From Lytechinus pictus (lineage: Eukaryota > Echinodermata > Echinoidea > Temnopleuroida > Toxopneustidae): a DNA stretch of 64,000 nucleotides. A program made the position numbers and the translations under genes. The stretch is taken from contig NC_087245.1 of NCBI RefSeq assembly GCF_037042905.1, forward strand, positions 6,773,501-6,837,500, written 5' to 3'. The notes under the pieces are model-generated. The model ran no database searches, was not told where the DNA came from, and saw only the letters and a list, made by a program, of their open reading frames with translations. Of the stretch, positions 49,001-58,178 are shown one piece after another (position 1 is the first letter of the stretch; each line of letters starts with the position of its first letter).

Positions 49001-52000
49001 AGGTTTGGATAATTGCCCAGAAATACATTATCCTGTGCAAATAATTTGACAATGCTGATTGCTAGAAGAGACCAAGGCTATAACAGAAAATATTTGTGAC
49101 TGTTCTAAGCCGGGTATTATGTTTGGTTCATTAGTGTTCTAGGTTAATTTTATGTCATAAAAATCATACAGGGTCATTTTGGCGATAGTGCAAAGCAGAC
49201 ACATAAACAATTCCAAAAGCCAAGAGTATTATTCCAAAATGTTAATGATTATATACCAATTTTTTTTTTTCAAAATCATTGATATATTTTTTCATTAGTT
49301 TTATGCTGTCTCAGAGATAAACCATCAAATTTAGCTGGAGGACATGTAAAATAATATTTCCTCAGGACACTGGTTAATTTTTTTTCTAACTCACAGTCCA
49401 TTAAGTATTTTCTGTAGATTTAAGAATTTGTTGCTTTTTGTTCTTTGTTTTTATTTAATAAATGGCAATTCTCAAATAAAGCTCTTACTTCTCTCAAGAT
49501 CTAGCTCCCTTCGGGAGAAATAACACCAATCAGTTATTGGAAACAACTACCAATATATTTCGATCAATCATGAACACGGTGCCTTTAATTTGTACTTTAG
49601 TAAACACATAGTTTTGTCAGTAGCAATTGTCACTTTTGTTATGGTATGTTCGTATGACCATAGACCTATTTATGCAACAGAAGGAAATACCACTAACTTA
49701 TTTCCTTGTTTGGTACCAGATGGGAAACTGGTGACAGAATCAGGATATATCAGATAGAGTCAAGGTCGGGAATTAACCTTATCTACCGTTCATACACAAA
49801 ATCATTAAGAACTATCAATCTTCTTTTCTATTTTTTTTCCATAGCTATTGTTTAATCAAATGAATAATAAATTGCATTCTCCTTCATGATAATTGACAGA
49901 TAAACTTTATAATAGGTATTTTTTTTTAATTGAAGCATATTCAACTGACATGCATGTACGAACAATACTTTTTTTATAAGAGTTTTTGCAACTAAACTCT
50001 TCATTTCTATCTTCTTTTTTTTAAACTATACATTCAAATGGATTCATGCTCAAATTTCTACCATGTTGTATTTGTGTTTTGTTTACATTGTTCATACGAA
50101 TATGTAATAGGAGGCTGCATTCTACAAGCTTCGCTTTTTAGCAGCTTCCTCCGTTTCCGACCAGATACATGGTTATCTTGATTATTATATATAAAGTTTC
50201 CTTGTTTTATTGATTATAATCATATCAAGATGTATGAACCAAAACTTATTGTAAATGATTGTTGGAAATGGAAAATAAATGAAATGAAATTAAATTAAAA
50301 TGATATTAATTACTTGAGCCAATCATTATACAGATTGCAAGTTCTAGAGGGTTTTGTGCAAAAAAAAATGCTATTAGGGATATGACATTAATTACTTACT
50401 CATCCTTGCTGATAAGTGGGTCTATATACATCCCAAGAAACACACCTCCTAATAGATAACCCAAGGCTGGTCCTAATATGGCAAACGCTTTAAACACACC
50501 TGGAGAAAAAAAAGATAAATGACAGCTATGTAATGAATTTAATCGGGAAAGCTCACATAACAATGACAACTAGCATCCTTTTTTGTGTCCATAACAAATA
50601 TTATTTTATTTTATTATTATTTTATTTCACCTTCTCTTCTTCCACATTAAGAACACTCATTCATAACAAATTCCATGACATTCTTGTTGCATACATTAAA
50701 GAGAGTTGTGTTTAAACTATATCTTAAAGAAACCCAATTTGATTTTCAACCAGAGTCACACATCTTTGACTTTGTTTAGTTTTCTTTTCTAATGTTTTTT
50801 AAATTCAATCTTAACTCATTGCACCGATCCTCATCACATTTATCCTCATTTGGCATTTATATGGGTTTTACACTCCCCTCTACTCCTTCATTCCTCAAAT
50901 AAATTCCTCACCTAAATAAATGCCTGCTGAAGCAGGAACTACATTTTCATCAATGTATGTTATTCCTAGAGTATAGATAGGTGATGCACCTAGACCATGT
51001 AAGACTTGAGCACCAATAAAGACCCAGTAATAGTTGCTCAATCCCCTGGTATCCGTAGAATCGGGACTGTCTTTAGTTTGATTGAAAGCGTTGCATTCAC
51101 CCGTGTGAATTTCCTGTGGCATAAATAGAGCACAGTTAAGAAATGTAACCACACATATCATAATTATAATGATGCATCTGCTTGTATAGTTTCTTAGCAA
51201 TCACTCAAGAAATATGGGGTACATCCATAACAATTTATCTTGGTAAAAATAAATGATTCTTTTTTTATTGTAAAAGTTAATGAGAAGTTTTACATATCTG
51301 TCAAAAAATAAGGTCAGATATTCCTATTGCTAAAAGGCATGTTATTTTCACAAAGAGACAAAAGCCAAATAATAATTGTAAAAATAAAAGATAATTAGAA
51401 TTCATTAATATTTCTTTAGCCTTAAACCAGCAAGGTGGGGGCAAATTTTAACACATTCAACTGTAAAAACAAAGAAACGAACAATTGATGTATCACAATT
51501 ATTTTTTATAGTCTGTGAAATGCTTAAATGGGTCAGCAAAAGGAACAGATACAATAAGGTTAAACAAGTTATCTATTCTAATTATAAAGTGCAAATGGAT
51601 ATCTTTAAAACTCCAACCGCCACAAATTGGATATGTACACATACTCATATTTCTTTGAGACAAAGGCAATCTCTTACCCCATCATTCACCCTATATGGTC
51701 CAGTGGTAAACTGTGGGACAGCAAACATGAAAGATCCACATGAGAAGAGTAAAGCTCCGATACCTAACCACATCGGCTTATGACCTCTCTCTCCAACATA
51801 CGTCACAAAAATAATGATGATCATCACTGTGAAGTCAAAACTGCTGGAGATAAAGCCGCTACGGATGCTTGGGAAGTTGTAGCGACGTTCAAGTGACGTA
51901 ACAACGACATAGACGAGACCGTTGACGGTCATACCTTGCGCAACCACGAAGATGGACAGGAACACGAGGTAGCCGATCGGGTTATTACATATCTGTATGA

Positions 52001-55000
52001 AAAATCAATAGATGACATTTAATACATATACATTCTAAAATGGATGTTATGATAATTGATACCATCATAAAATCTTTGGGGTTTTTTTTAATTTGTATTT
52101 ACATCATTACTGTGCATCGAAGGAAAAGGAAAAACATAAAATACAATAAAAAAAAAATAGATTAAAAGATTGACAATGTATATAGGATAAACATAGAAGA
52201 ATAAGAAATACATATATCATAAAGACTGACAATTAAAGACAAGGATGGCACACACAGGGCCCTGGGAACGATTTTTTTTCCCTTTTTACTGGTGGTGCTG
52301 ATGTAAATTTGAAGAAAAAAAAAGTTTCACTACAAAATGAAGGTCATTTTGGTTACACTTTTTCCATTTTTACACATCTTCCCAAATACCTTCCCAGGGC
52401 CATGGGCACACAAAATAATCGAAAATAACTAAGATTAATAATTATTTCCCCCAAAACTATGATAATAAAATACTAGGTTCATTGACATTAATTGACCTTT
52501 GATCATGTGACCTAAGACTCGTGCAAGACGATCAATGATACTTGATTGATTACACTTGTGTCAACGTTTTATGAACTGGATCGATAAAATTTAAGTTATA
52601 ATAGCATTTAAACAAATATCCCCGTCATGGTCAAAGTGCATTGACCCTAATGACCTTAATCGTGTGACCTGGCACTCATGAAAAACGATCAGTGATACTT
52701 GATTATTCTTATGTCTAAGTTTCATGAACTAGATACATATACTTCCGAAATTATTAAGACATTTCAAAAAAGGTCAAGTCTACTACCCAAGAAAAATGTT
52801 GATTTGAATCAATAAAGAAAAATCAAAGAAGCATAACGCTGGAAATTTCATCAAATTCGGATGTAAAATAAGAAACTTATGACATTTTAAAGTTTCGTTT
52901 ATTTTTTACAAAAAAAATTATATGATTAACTCAGTGATATGCAAATTAGTAATCCGATGATGTATCTAACTCACTATTTCTTTTATTTTATATTGTTTGA
53001 ATTATAAAATATTTTTTTTACAGATTTGGCAAAAATTACCGACTTGATTGAAGCACAAAGTGTTAAAACACTGGTAATTCAACATGTTCAGGGAGGAATA
53101 AAACTTTGTTTCACATCATGAGGAGAAAATTTAAATAATGTATTTCATATAATGAAGTACACAAGAAATAGTGAGTGGGTGATGTCATCGGTCCCCTCAT
53201 TTGCATATCGACCAGGATGTGCATATAACAGTTTCGTGAAATTAAGCGAAACTTTAAAATGGCAAAAAGAAGCTGCTGAAAACTGCTTATCTAATAAAAG
53301 AGAGCCAATGGAGTAAATTAGAAAGTCAAAAGGGGCCTAAGCTTTCGATCCAAGCAAAATCTTCGTCGGAGGAAAAATACAAATTTTGCCTCCGACGAAG
53401 ATTCTGTTAGGATCGAAAGCTTAGGCCCCTTTTGAAACTTTAAAATGTTATAACTTTATTTCACATCCGATTTTGATGAAATTTGTTATGCTTGTTTGAT
53501 TTTTCTCTTTTTATTCAAATCAGCTCTTTGTTGAGGTGGACTTGTCCTTTAGCATTTTAAGATTTCGATGTTGATTCCCCTAACATGGTTAATTGACCCT
53601 AAATGAACTTTGACGCTGTCATGTTACCTGAATCTTAGATGTTTAGTGATGTTACGTTATACCGAGGTTTTTTACCTGACTGCTAAGAAAGCACGAATGC
53701 CTGTGAGCGAGCAACCAGGGGACCAACGGCTTAAGGTCCTCTCCGAGGGACCTGGTAATGAGGATAAATGCCTTACCAAAGGGCACTAGCGCACCACTTT
53801 GGGAATCGAACCCGGGTCACCGCAATCCGAAACCCCGCTCTACCGACTGAGCTATCTACTTGTATACTCCTATGTCCAAGTTTCATGAAATATGTCCATA
53901 TACTTAATGTTATGATGACATTTCAAAAACAAAAAACATAACCTTGGTTAAGATTTCAATGTTAGAAATAATCTATTAACGTTACGCGGCATGGTGTGTC
54001 AAGACAGATACATTAAATCATGATATTTTGCTTCTTTCTATACTTTTCGACACTCAAAATAGATGCTCATCCAATCTGATCTATTTGCCACCCAATTTGC
54101 CCCCTCACCTTTTAGAGTAAAATATGATAGGTAAAAATAAATATATATGTACCAAGCCATGACCAATCACAGTTTCCATCGTCAATAAACAACCAGCAAC
54201 CAGGAAATTACTACAGGAATCTCAATTAAAGTATCTTGTTCGCACACTGTAAGCAGGGAAATCCTATTATTCAGCATACCCAATATCAGTCCATTGGCTG
54301 AGTTTTACAAAACTAGCGATTACGTAACTAGTCAATTGGTAATTACAAATTCAGAGTGGAAAAGTACGAGCAAATGGAACATAACATAACTTTTCCTTCT
54401 TTGCGAATGCCCCAAAATTAAGGAAGTAAATCTAAGGAATGGACCAATCATTAAAAGCAGGTGTGTTAAAGGGGAATCCAACACATGTATAATATCAGAG
54501 TTCATTTAAACTTATAGCGGAAGACATAAAATACTTGTATTAATAATGGCGGAAGCAGGATCCTATATAACTCTCAATTTGTGTAGGAAATAATAACAAG
54601 GGAAAACACAAGTTTGCCTCCACCAGAATAAATATCCCTCATAGTATCCATCTATCTCTTTGTAATAAAGTAAAAATTGGAAGACACACACAAATCAATA
54701 TAAACAAAACAAATCACAAACAATAAAAAAACAAAACATGAACGATTGATATACAATCGTGCAAACCATTATTACATACATGTAGTGACTGATCTTTTTG
54801 TTCATTCAATCTCCCTTTTTCCCCTTTCCATTATGAAAAAGTACAATGAGTTGTAATATTCATCGTTCTGACACGTTGCTACGGTAACCAGAGCCTCGCT
54901 CCTTCTTGGCTTAACGCCAATATAATAGTGAGGATGCATGAATGAATAATTATTTCTAAGTAGTTTTGTATAAATTTGCAACCATTACTCACACTGATGA

Positions 55001-56988
55001 CTCCGTATACATGTACATGTTCGTGTACCGGTGCAAATATCCCTCTGTAGTCTGTACAACAATCGATCATGCATTGCGATTGTGTATTTTTGTGTGCATG
55101 GACATTTATTCTACCATTTGTACTTTTTTTAATTAACAAGACAGCTTGGGAAACGTTACAACCCGAATACTTGCTCCGAGTATATACGCTATAGATGGGA
55201 GGGCTGGAAGAAGGATTGCATGCATACATTGCATTACGTTGACTTTTAGAAAAGGCCTGAATTCGTTTTAGGCATTCTTGTTAGGATAATTAAACATAAA
55301 AGTATAATTGGAAGTCAACCGATTAATATAATATTTATCTGCACTTTGATCGGACTATAAACCATGCGTAAGACTACTATGTACATTGTCATGACATACA
55401 GAAACGAATAAATAAATAAATAAATAAATAATGGACTAGACTGAATAAATAACAAAGTTACCTACCCAATACATATTACATGTACTAGATGTAGGTATGC
55501 GTAACCATACAGCTCAAGTCTACCATGTACTTGGGGGGAATTGGAATTATCGCCAGCATAGCGTGACTCTACTCGAGTAATTAAGGGTTATACTAGCGTC
55601 CTTTGAGAGACACCAGCCTTTTTAGTGACCGCGTGTTAATCAGGGAATTAAAGGGGTACTCCGGGCTGAAAATAATTTCATAAACTTAAATAGAGTAAAA
55701 TCCAATGAGCAAGATGCTGAAAATCTCATCAAATTCTGATAACAAATAATGAATTTATCGAATGTTAAAGTTTAGCAATATATTGTTAAAACAGTTATAT
55801 GCACGTCGTCATGAATAGTCATTAGGTGGGCAGATGATGTCACATCCCCACTTTCATATTTGTATATAAAATCATAATTATTTCATATTTTCATACATGT
55901 GTGTACGAAATGTCTCCCTTATAGTAAAGTTACAGGCTGCAGCAATGAATAATCAGTTGTCAATCCATTCTTATGACAAACTTTGAATTAGCATAACTTT
56001 ATATAATAAAATACAAAAGAACAAGTGATGATATAAAAAATCATCAGTTTGGTCGTTTTGAATATTAATAATCGAGAATGCATAGAACTGTTTATCTGAA
56101 AGAACTGTTCTTCGAAAGTTTTTGAAATAATGTAAAAATGCCATAACTTTGATGTTCGATTTTGTCAAGTTTTTATTGTTTTGTTTGTCTGATTTTTATT
56201 TATCTATTAAAATCATATTATTTTCAGCCTATTATGGAGTAGCCCTTAAACGCTCAAATGTTATTATGGGAGGACAATACGGGTAAGATATTCGGATCCC
56301 TTTCCGAGGAAAAAAAAAAGGTCAAGAATATATTTATATAAGGCTTTCCATCGAATACATTTCAATGCATCCCATGCAACTTTCTTGGAACATTACTTAT
56401 ATTATTGCACCCTTTTAGGACCAGTTACTGTCCAAAATCATTAGGTAAACTGTGAAGTTTTCATTGCAATAGGGCGCCTTGTTTGGAAAGAATGTGGCGT
56501 TTCAGATGTGCGTGTATCAGTGTACTAAACGAAGGTTTCTGTTTCTTGATTTCTTGATTATGGTCAAGGGATTTCAGGCTTGCAGTGGGTTGGTAAAACT
56601 ATTTTTTTTCAACAGGACTATGGTTCTGGCAGACAAATGGATTCAATGTTTTTAATACCTGAATACATTTTGGTCTCCATTTGTGCCAGCCACACTGAGG
56701 ATTGTCATCATCATCATCTGCCTCTGTTATCGTTTCGCCGAGAGATTGGACACCGCTGTTCTTGTTTGGCTCATTATAGACACCATTCTTCTGCAAGGCG
56801 ATATCATTGCCGTTCTCTTCGATGCTTACCGCGGTTACTTTGCTGGTGGGCGGTCTCTCATTCAGTTCGACAGCGGTGACATTCGATAATCCGATATCGA
56901 TACCGCTATTGGTTTGAACGTCTGCTGATATATCTTGCTCGTTAGTCGTGAGCGAGTCACGTGATCCACTCTGTTCTGATTGGACCAT
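42777..56988 (-). CDS. Slco4a1-like: SLCO4A1-like organic anion transporter, copy B (11 coding exons, 748 aa)
   Basis: Second complete OATP-family gene, same orientation as copy A. Coding exons in transcript order: 56988-56659, 51992-51678, 51113-50912, 50499-50400, 48202-48081, 47615-47361, 46563-46368, 45969-45801, 44467-44283, 43761-43697, 43084-42777. They total 2247 nt with the TGA stop; all introns are GT-AG and phases match copy A exactly. The ATG has A at -3 and G at +4. Layout: acidic cytosolic N-tail 1-105; segments 1-3 in exon 2, 4 in exon 3, 5 in exon 4, 6 in exon 5, 7 in exon 6, 8-9 in exons 6-7, 10 in exon 9, 11 across exons 10-11, 12 in exon 11; Kazal-like loop with Cys 522, 526, 528, 536, 547, 551, 568, 570, 591, 595; sequons N517-L-T and N575-V-T. 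The signature reads SPVWVGAWWMGF (323-334), with Ser where the family and copy A have Asp. It ends GSRV, which fits a class I PDZ-binding motif. The expected role is sodium-independent organic anion uptake at the plasma membrane. Confidence 0.94.
43697..43761 (-). CDS. Slco4a1-like: Copy B exon 10 (65 nt)
   Basis: Small exon, phase 2 in, phase 1 out, donor GTAAGT. Encodes VVSRSQRTYALGLQSLMFRL, the start of segment 11. Identical in length and phase to copy A. Confidence 0.93.
44283..44467 (-). CDS. Slco4a1-like: Copy B exon 9
   Basis: 185 nt, phase 0 in, phase 2 out, donor GTAAGA. Encodes RYHECHC, the sequon NVT, GRCISDC, then segment 10 (FFALLFLMITFTFLATVPMI) and TATLR. Two codons longer than in copy A. 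Confidence 0.93.
44700..44940. repeat. G-run-containing repeat debris in intron 8 of copy B
   Basis: A run of about 12 G (44708-44719), a second G run near 44783, and later GGTCCCCCCAACAAAATATA with TCTGCCCCTTGAG. Typical of the interspersed repeat debris elsewhere in the window; no family assigned. Confidence 0.4.
45290..45870 (-). repeat. Tandem array of degenerate partial copies of exon 8 with splice donor
   Basis: The 3' part of exon 8, its donor and about 45 nt of following intron (unit about 113 bp) are repeated in direct orientation into intron 8. Copies by plus coordinates: functional 45757-45870; second 45644-45756; third 45530-45643; short fourth about 45468-45528; fifth about 45368-45450; sixth about 45290-45366. 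The anchor GATATGCTTACCTCTACA is exact in the first two and one base off in the third. The second keeps the donor GTAAGC and the third GTGAGC. In the second, the exon part starts in frame as IMYYS but then hits a stop. Confidence 0.75.
45801..45969 (-). CDS. Slco4a1-like: Copy B exon 8 (Kazal-like loop)
   Basis: 169 nt, phase 2 in, phase 0 out, acceptor CTTATAG, donor GTAAGC. Encodes TMKYSGKEANLTAGCNADC, then HCGNDFQPVCGEDN and IMYYSACHAGCMNTVEDTEE. Cysteine spacing matches copy A exactly through C551. Its 3' part seeded the tandem array in the following intron. Confidence 0.93.
46368..46563 (-). CDS. Slco4a1-like: Copy B exon 7
   Basis: 196 nt, phase 1 in, phase 2 out. Encodes LLVTPSSVLGALVGGYIV (segment 8), KFRGMMKF, segment 9 (VLVALCASFLLTFTFMI) and SCPNASFAGVTVNYGNG at the start of the large extracellular loop; NAS is a further sequon. 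Confidence 0.93.
47361..47615 (-). CDS. Slco4a1-like: Copy B exon 6
   Basis: 255 nt, phase 1 at both ends, acceptor TTTTCAG, donor GTATGG. Encodes a basic cytosolic loop (AKKVKELRRNEAHNGHEFE), then segment 7 (TFTLASIAVFGPKYLESQF) and NMTSGSAAITAG. Confidence 0.93.
48081..48202 (-). CDS. Slco4a1-like: Copy B exon 5 (OATP signature)
   Basis: 122 nt, phase 2 in, phase 1 out, acceptor GTATAG. Encodes LDITPKSPVWVGAWWMGF and segment 6. The signature Asp is replaced by Ser323; V-G-A-W-W-x-G-F is intact. Confidence 0.94.
50095..50293 (+). mobile_element. 3' end of a non-LTR retrotransposon in intron 4 of copy B
   Basis: Antisense to the gene. Includes CTGCATTCTACAAGCTTCGC followed by TTTTTAGCAGCTTCCTCCG, and ends in AAATAAATGAAATGAAATTA, an A-rich short-period tail. 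Looks like a 5'-truncated LINE tail; no RT motif is present and limits are approximate. Confidence 0.45.
50400..50499 (-). CDS. Slco4a1-like: Copy B exon 4
   Basis: 100 nt, phase 1 in, phase 2 out, acceptor CTCCAG, donor GTAAGT. Encodes GVFKAFAILGPALGYLLGG and VFLGMYIDPLISKDE: segment 5 and the start of the next loop. Confidence 0.93.
50912..51113 (-). CDS. Slco4a1-like: Copy B exon 3
   Basis: 202 nt, phase 0 in, phase 1 out, acceptor GCCACAG, donor GTGAGG. Encodes a hydrophilic extracellular loop with Cys and the sequon NQT, then segment 4 (WVFIGAQVLHGLGASPIYTL) and TYIDEN. Confidence 0.93.
51678..51992 (-). CDS. Slco4a1-like: Copy B exon 2
   Basis: 315 nt, phase 0 at both ends. Encodes ICNNPIGY, segment 1 (FLSIFVVAQGMTVNGLVYVV), RSGFISSSFDF, segment 2 (VMIIIIFVTYVG) and segment 3 (MWLGIGALLFSCGSFMFAV). 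Confidence 0.94.
52255..52400 (+). repeat. Interspersed repeat fragment (ACAAAATGAAGG family) in intron 1
   Basis: GGGCCCTGGGAACGATTTTT followed by CACTACAAAATGAAGGTCA and a closing CCCAGGGCCATGGG. Same family as 31995-32535, with a single internal unit. Confidence 0.6.
52770..53549. mobile_element. Large MITE inserted in the tandem repeat
   Basis: About 780 bp with imperfect inverted ends of about 120 bp: left AGGTCAAGTCTACTACC and right GAGGTGGACTTGTCCTT, then AAAAATCAAAGAAGCATAAC paired with GTTATGCTTGTTTGATTTTT, and TTTCATCAAATTCGGATGT paired with ACATCCGATTTTGATGAAA. No protein is encoded. A separate 106-bp hairpin sits inside it. Confidence 0.7.
53328..53433. mobile_element. 106-bp near-perfect hairpin element
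   Basis: Outer arms AAAAGGGGCCTAAGCTTTCG (plus ATCC) and the exact reverse complement ending GGCCCCTTTT; inner arms AATCTTCGTCGGAGG and CCTCCGACGAAGATT; a small asymmetric bulge lies between them. It is inserted in the right part of the 52770 element. Almost the whole length folds back. Confidence 0.8.
53655..53860 (-). mobile_element. tRNA-derived SINE
   Basis: Read on the minus strand from 53859: GTAGATAGCTCAGTCGGTAG (A-box region), then GGGTTCGATTCCC (B box) 31 nt further on, then a non-tRNA body (GTGCGCTAGTGCCCTTTGGT, AAGCCGTTGGTCCCCTGG) down to GGTAAAAAACCTCGGTATAA. It lacks a paired acceptor stem, so it is a SINE and not a tRNA gene. It lies in the same orientation as the host gene in intron 1, inside a tandem-repeat unit. 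Confidence 0.8.
55405..55431. repeat. (AAAT)n microsatellite
   Basis: Six to seven AAAT units in intron 1 of copy B. Confidence 0.9.
55648..56249. mobile_element. TTAA-ended MITE in intron 1 of copy B
   Basis: 602 bp from TTAAAGGGGTACTCC to GGAGTAGCCCTTAA, with TTAA at both ends, as expected for a TTAA target. Inverted arms include CTGAAAATAAT / ATTATTTTCAG. Interior landmarks GCACGTCGTCATGAAT and GATGATGTCACATCCC are shared with the 62704 copy. Non-coding. Confidence 0.7.
56659..56988 (-). CDS. Slco4a1-like: Copy B exon 1 (N-terminal tail)
   Basis: 330 nt ending in phase 0 at donor GTATTA. Encodes a Glu/Asp/Asn-rich cytosolic tail of no known domain, then EADDDDDNPQCGWHKWRPKC and IQ. Only the last ~18 residues align with copy A. 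A possible 5'-UTR acceptor (TTTTACATACAG, ending near 57046) lies about 60 nt upstream and would indicate a further non-coding exon. Confidence 0.9.
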
Positions 56989-57609
56989 TTTGTTTGTATC
57001 TATGTTACCTGGATCTTTTGTCTTCTCTATTGAAGAAAGACCTGTATGTAAAAGAAGGGTAAATAAAACACAAGATTATGGTGAGGGGGAAAAAGAACAC
57101 AAATATGAATTTCATTCATGATATTCCTTAAACAGACAGCTAGTATGTTTGAGCATAGAAGAGGGACTACTCCACCGATTGAAGATGCATTGCAAATGTA
57201 TTGTCTATAGTCTGTAGCAAGAGATTAACAGATCACATTTCCAAAGATATAGTGCTAAAATCGTATGAATATCCCTACAGGATAAATGGTCACTTAAATG
57301 AAAATATTTTATTCATTTGAGCTGGTTGACAGTGTTCACACAGTGATGACGTACTGTATCCTAAACCCATTAGGGATTTTTCGGGCTGATTATACAGTAT
57401 AATGATCTGGGAGGATGTCACCATCTTTCTTTGTTCGAAAACAAAATGAAAATTTGAACTTTGTTATAATTACCCTACATAACTCATGTCCGAATTCAAC
57501 ATTTATTTTTCAGTATTTTACTGAATGCTTGCGATATCATCCCCCCCCCCCCATAAATAATGATAATAATTTGATGGCTATACGATGATTATTACCAAAT
57601 AATTTCACT
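56989..57609. other. Immediate upstream flank of copy B
   Basis: Should hold the 5' UTR and perhaps the promoter. No clear TATA or initiator was identified. A run of 12 C lies at about 57541-57552. Confidence 0.4.
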
Positions 57610-58178
57610 CGGGGAAAGTCTAGCAAACTTGCAGAGTCCTGATTCCAATATCTTGTATGTTCGTAGGGGCCTTTGTATCTTTACAGTAGCCAGTTTACCG
57701 AGTTCCGTTTTATAACTCGTCTTTCGTACGATTTGGATAATCATCATTTTATATAGCCAATTGCCCAGCTTCAAGTTCCAATAACTAACTCGTCAACCAA
57801 AACAACAAATCAGTTCCCCTAATCCAATAACTCTTCATCTCATGCGATTCGTATCTTTATACAAAATCCAACTTGCCTAGCTCGGAGTTTCAATAACTCG
57901 TCAAACGCGTCATGTCAAACGTTTCATATCTTTAAACACATGAAACAGCCAACCTGCCGAGCTTCAAGTTCCTAAAAGTCGTAACCCGTTTTAATAAATA
58001 AGTCTGCCCCCCCCCCTCTTCCAACAACTCGTCATAATTTTTCTTATCTTTATAAGAATACAATATAACTTGCCGAGTTCTGAGTTCCAATATTAACCAA
58101 CTTGCCAAGTACCAACTAACAACTCAATTAAAATATGTCAGTATATCAGCCAAGTTCCAATAAAATTTCGTATCTTTT
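57610..58178 (+). repeat. Degenerate tandem repeat (CCAACTTGCCGAG... units)
   Basis: About eight diverged units of 50-120 bp built on CCAACTTGCCGAGYTC, RAGTTCCAATAACTCGTC and CGTATCTTTATA. Unit starts are near 57620, 57688, 57757, 57870, 57951, 58069, 58099 and 58152. A long C run interrupts the fifth. The array ends where the LINE tail at 58178 begins. Confidence 0.65.

Larger units (their letters stand above)
52475..53940. repeat. Tandem repeat (TGACCT...GTGATACTTGATT units) interrupted by insertions
   Basis: Units of roughly 160 bp built on TTGACCCTAATGACC, GTGTGACCT, AGTGATACTTGATT and TATGTCTAAGTTTCATGAAC. Unit 1 is about 52475-52637 and unit 2 about 52638-52769. A third, more diverged unit starts near 53575 and is split: its first part runs to about 53655 and resumes at about 53861 (TATGTCCAAGTTTCATGAA). 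The gaps are filled by a MITE and a SINE. Confidence 0.65.

Noticed and set aside
53785..53860. A possible tRNA gene on the minus strand
   Set aside because: A and B boxes are present but there is no paired acceptor stem, and the sequence continues into a SINE body.
54879..55229. 116-codon minus frame in intron 1 of copy B
   Set aside because: No family resemblance, no exon-like splice sites fitting the gene's phases, and adding it would break the phase-0 junction of exons 1 and 2.
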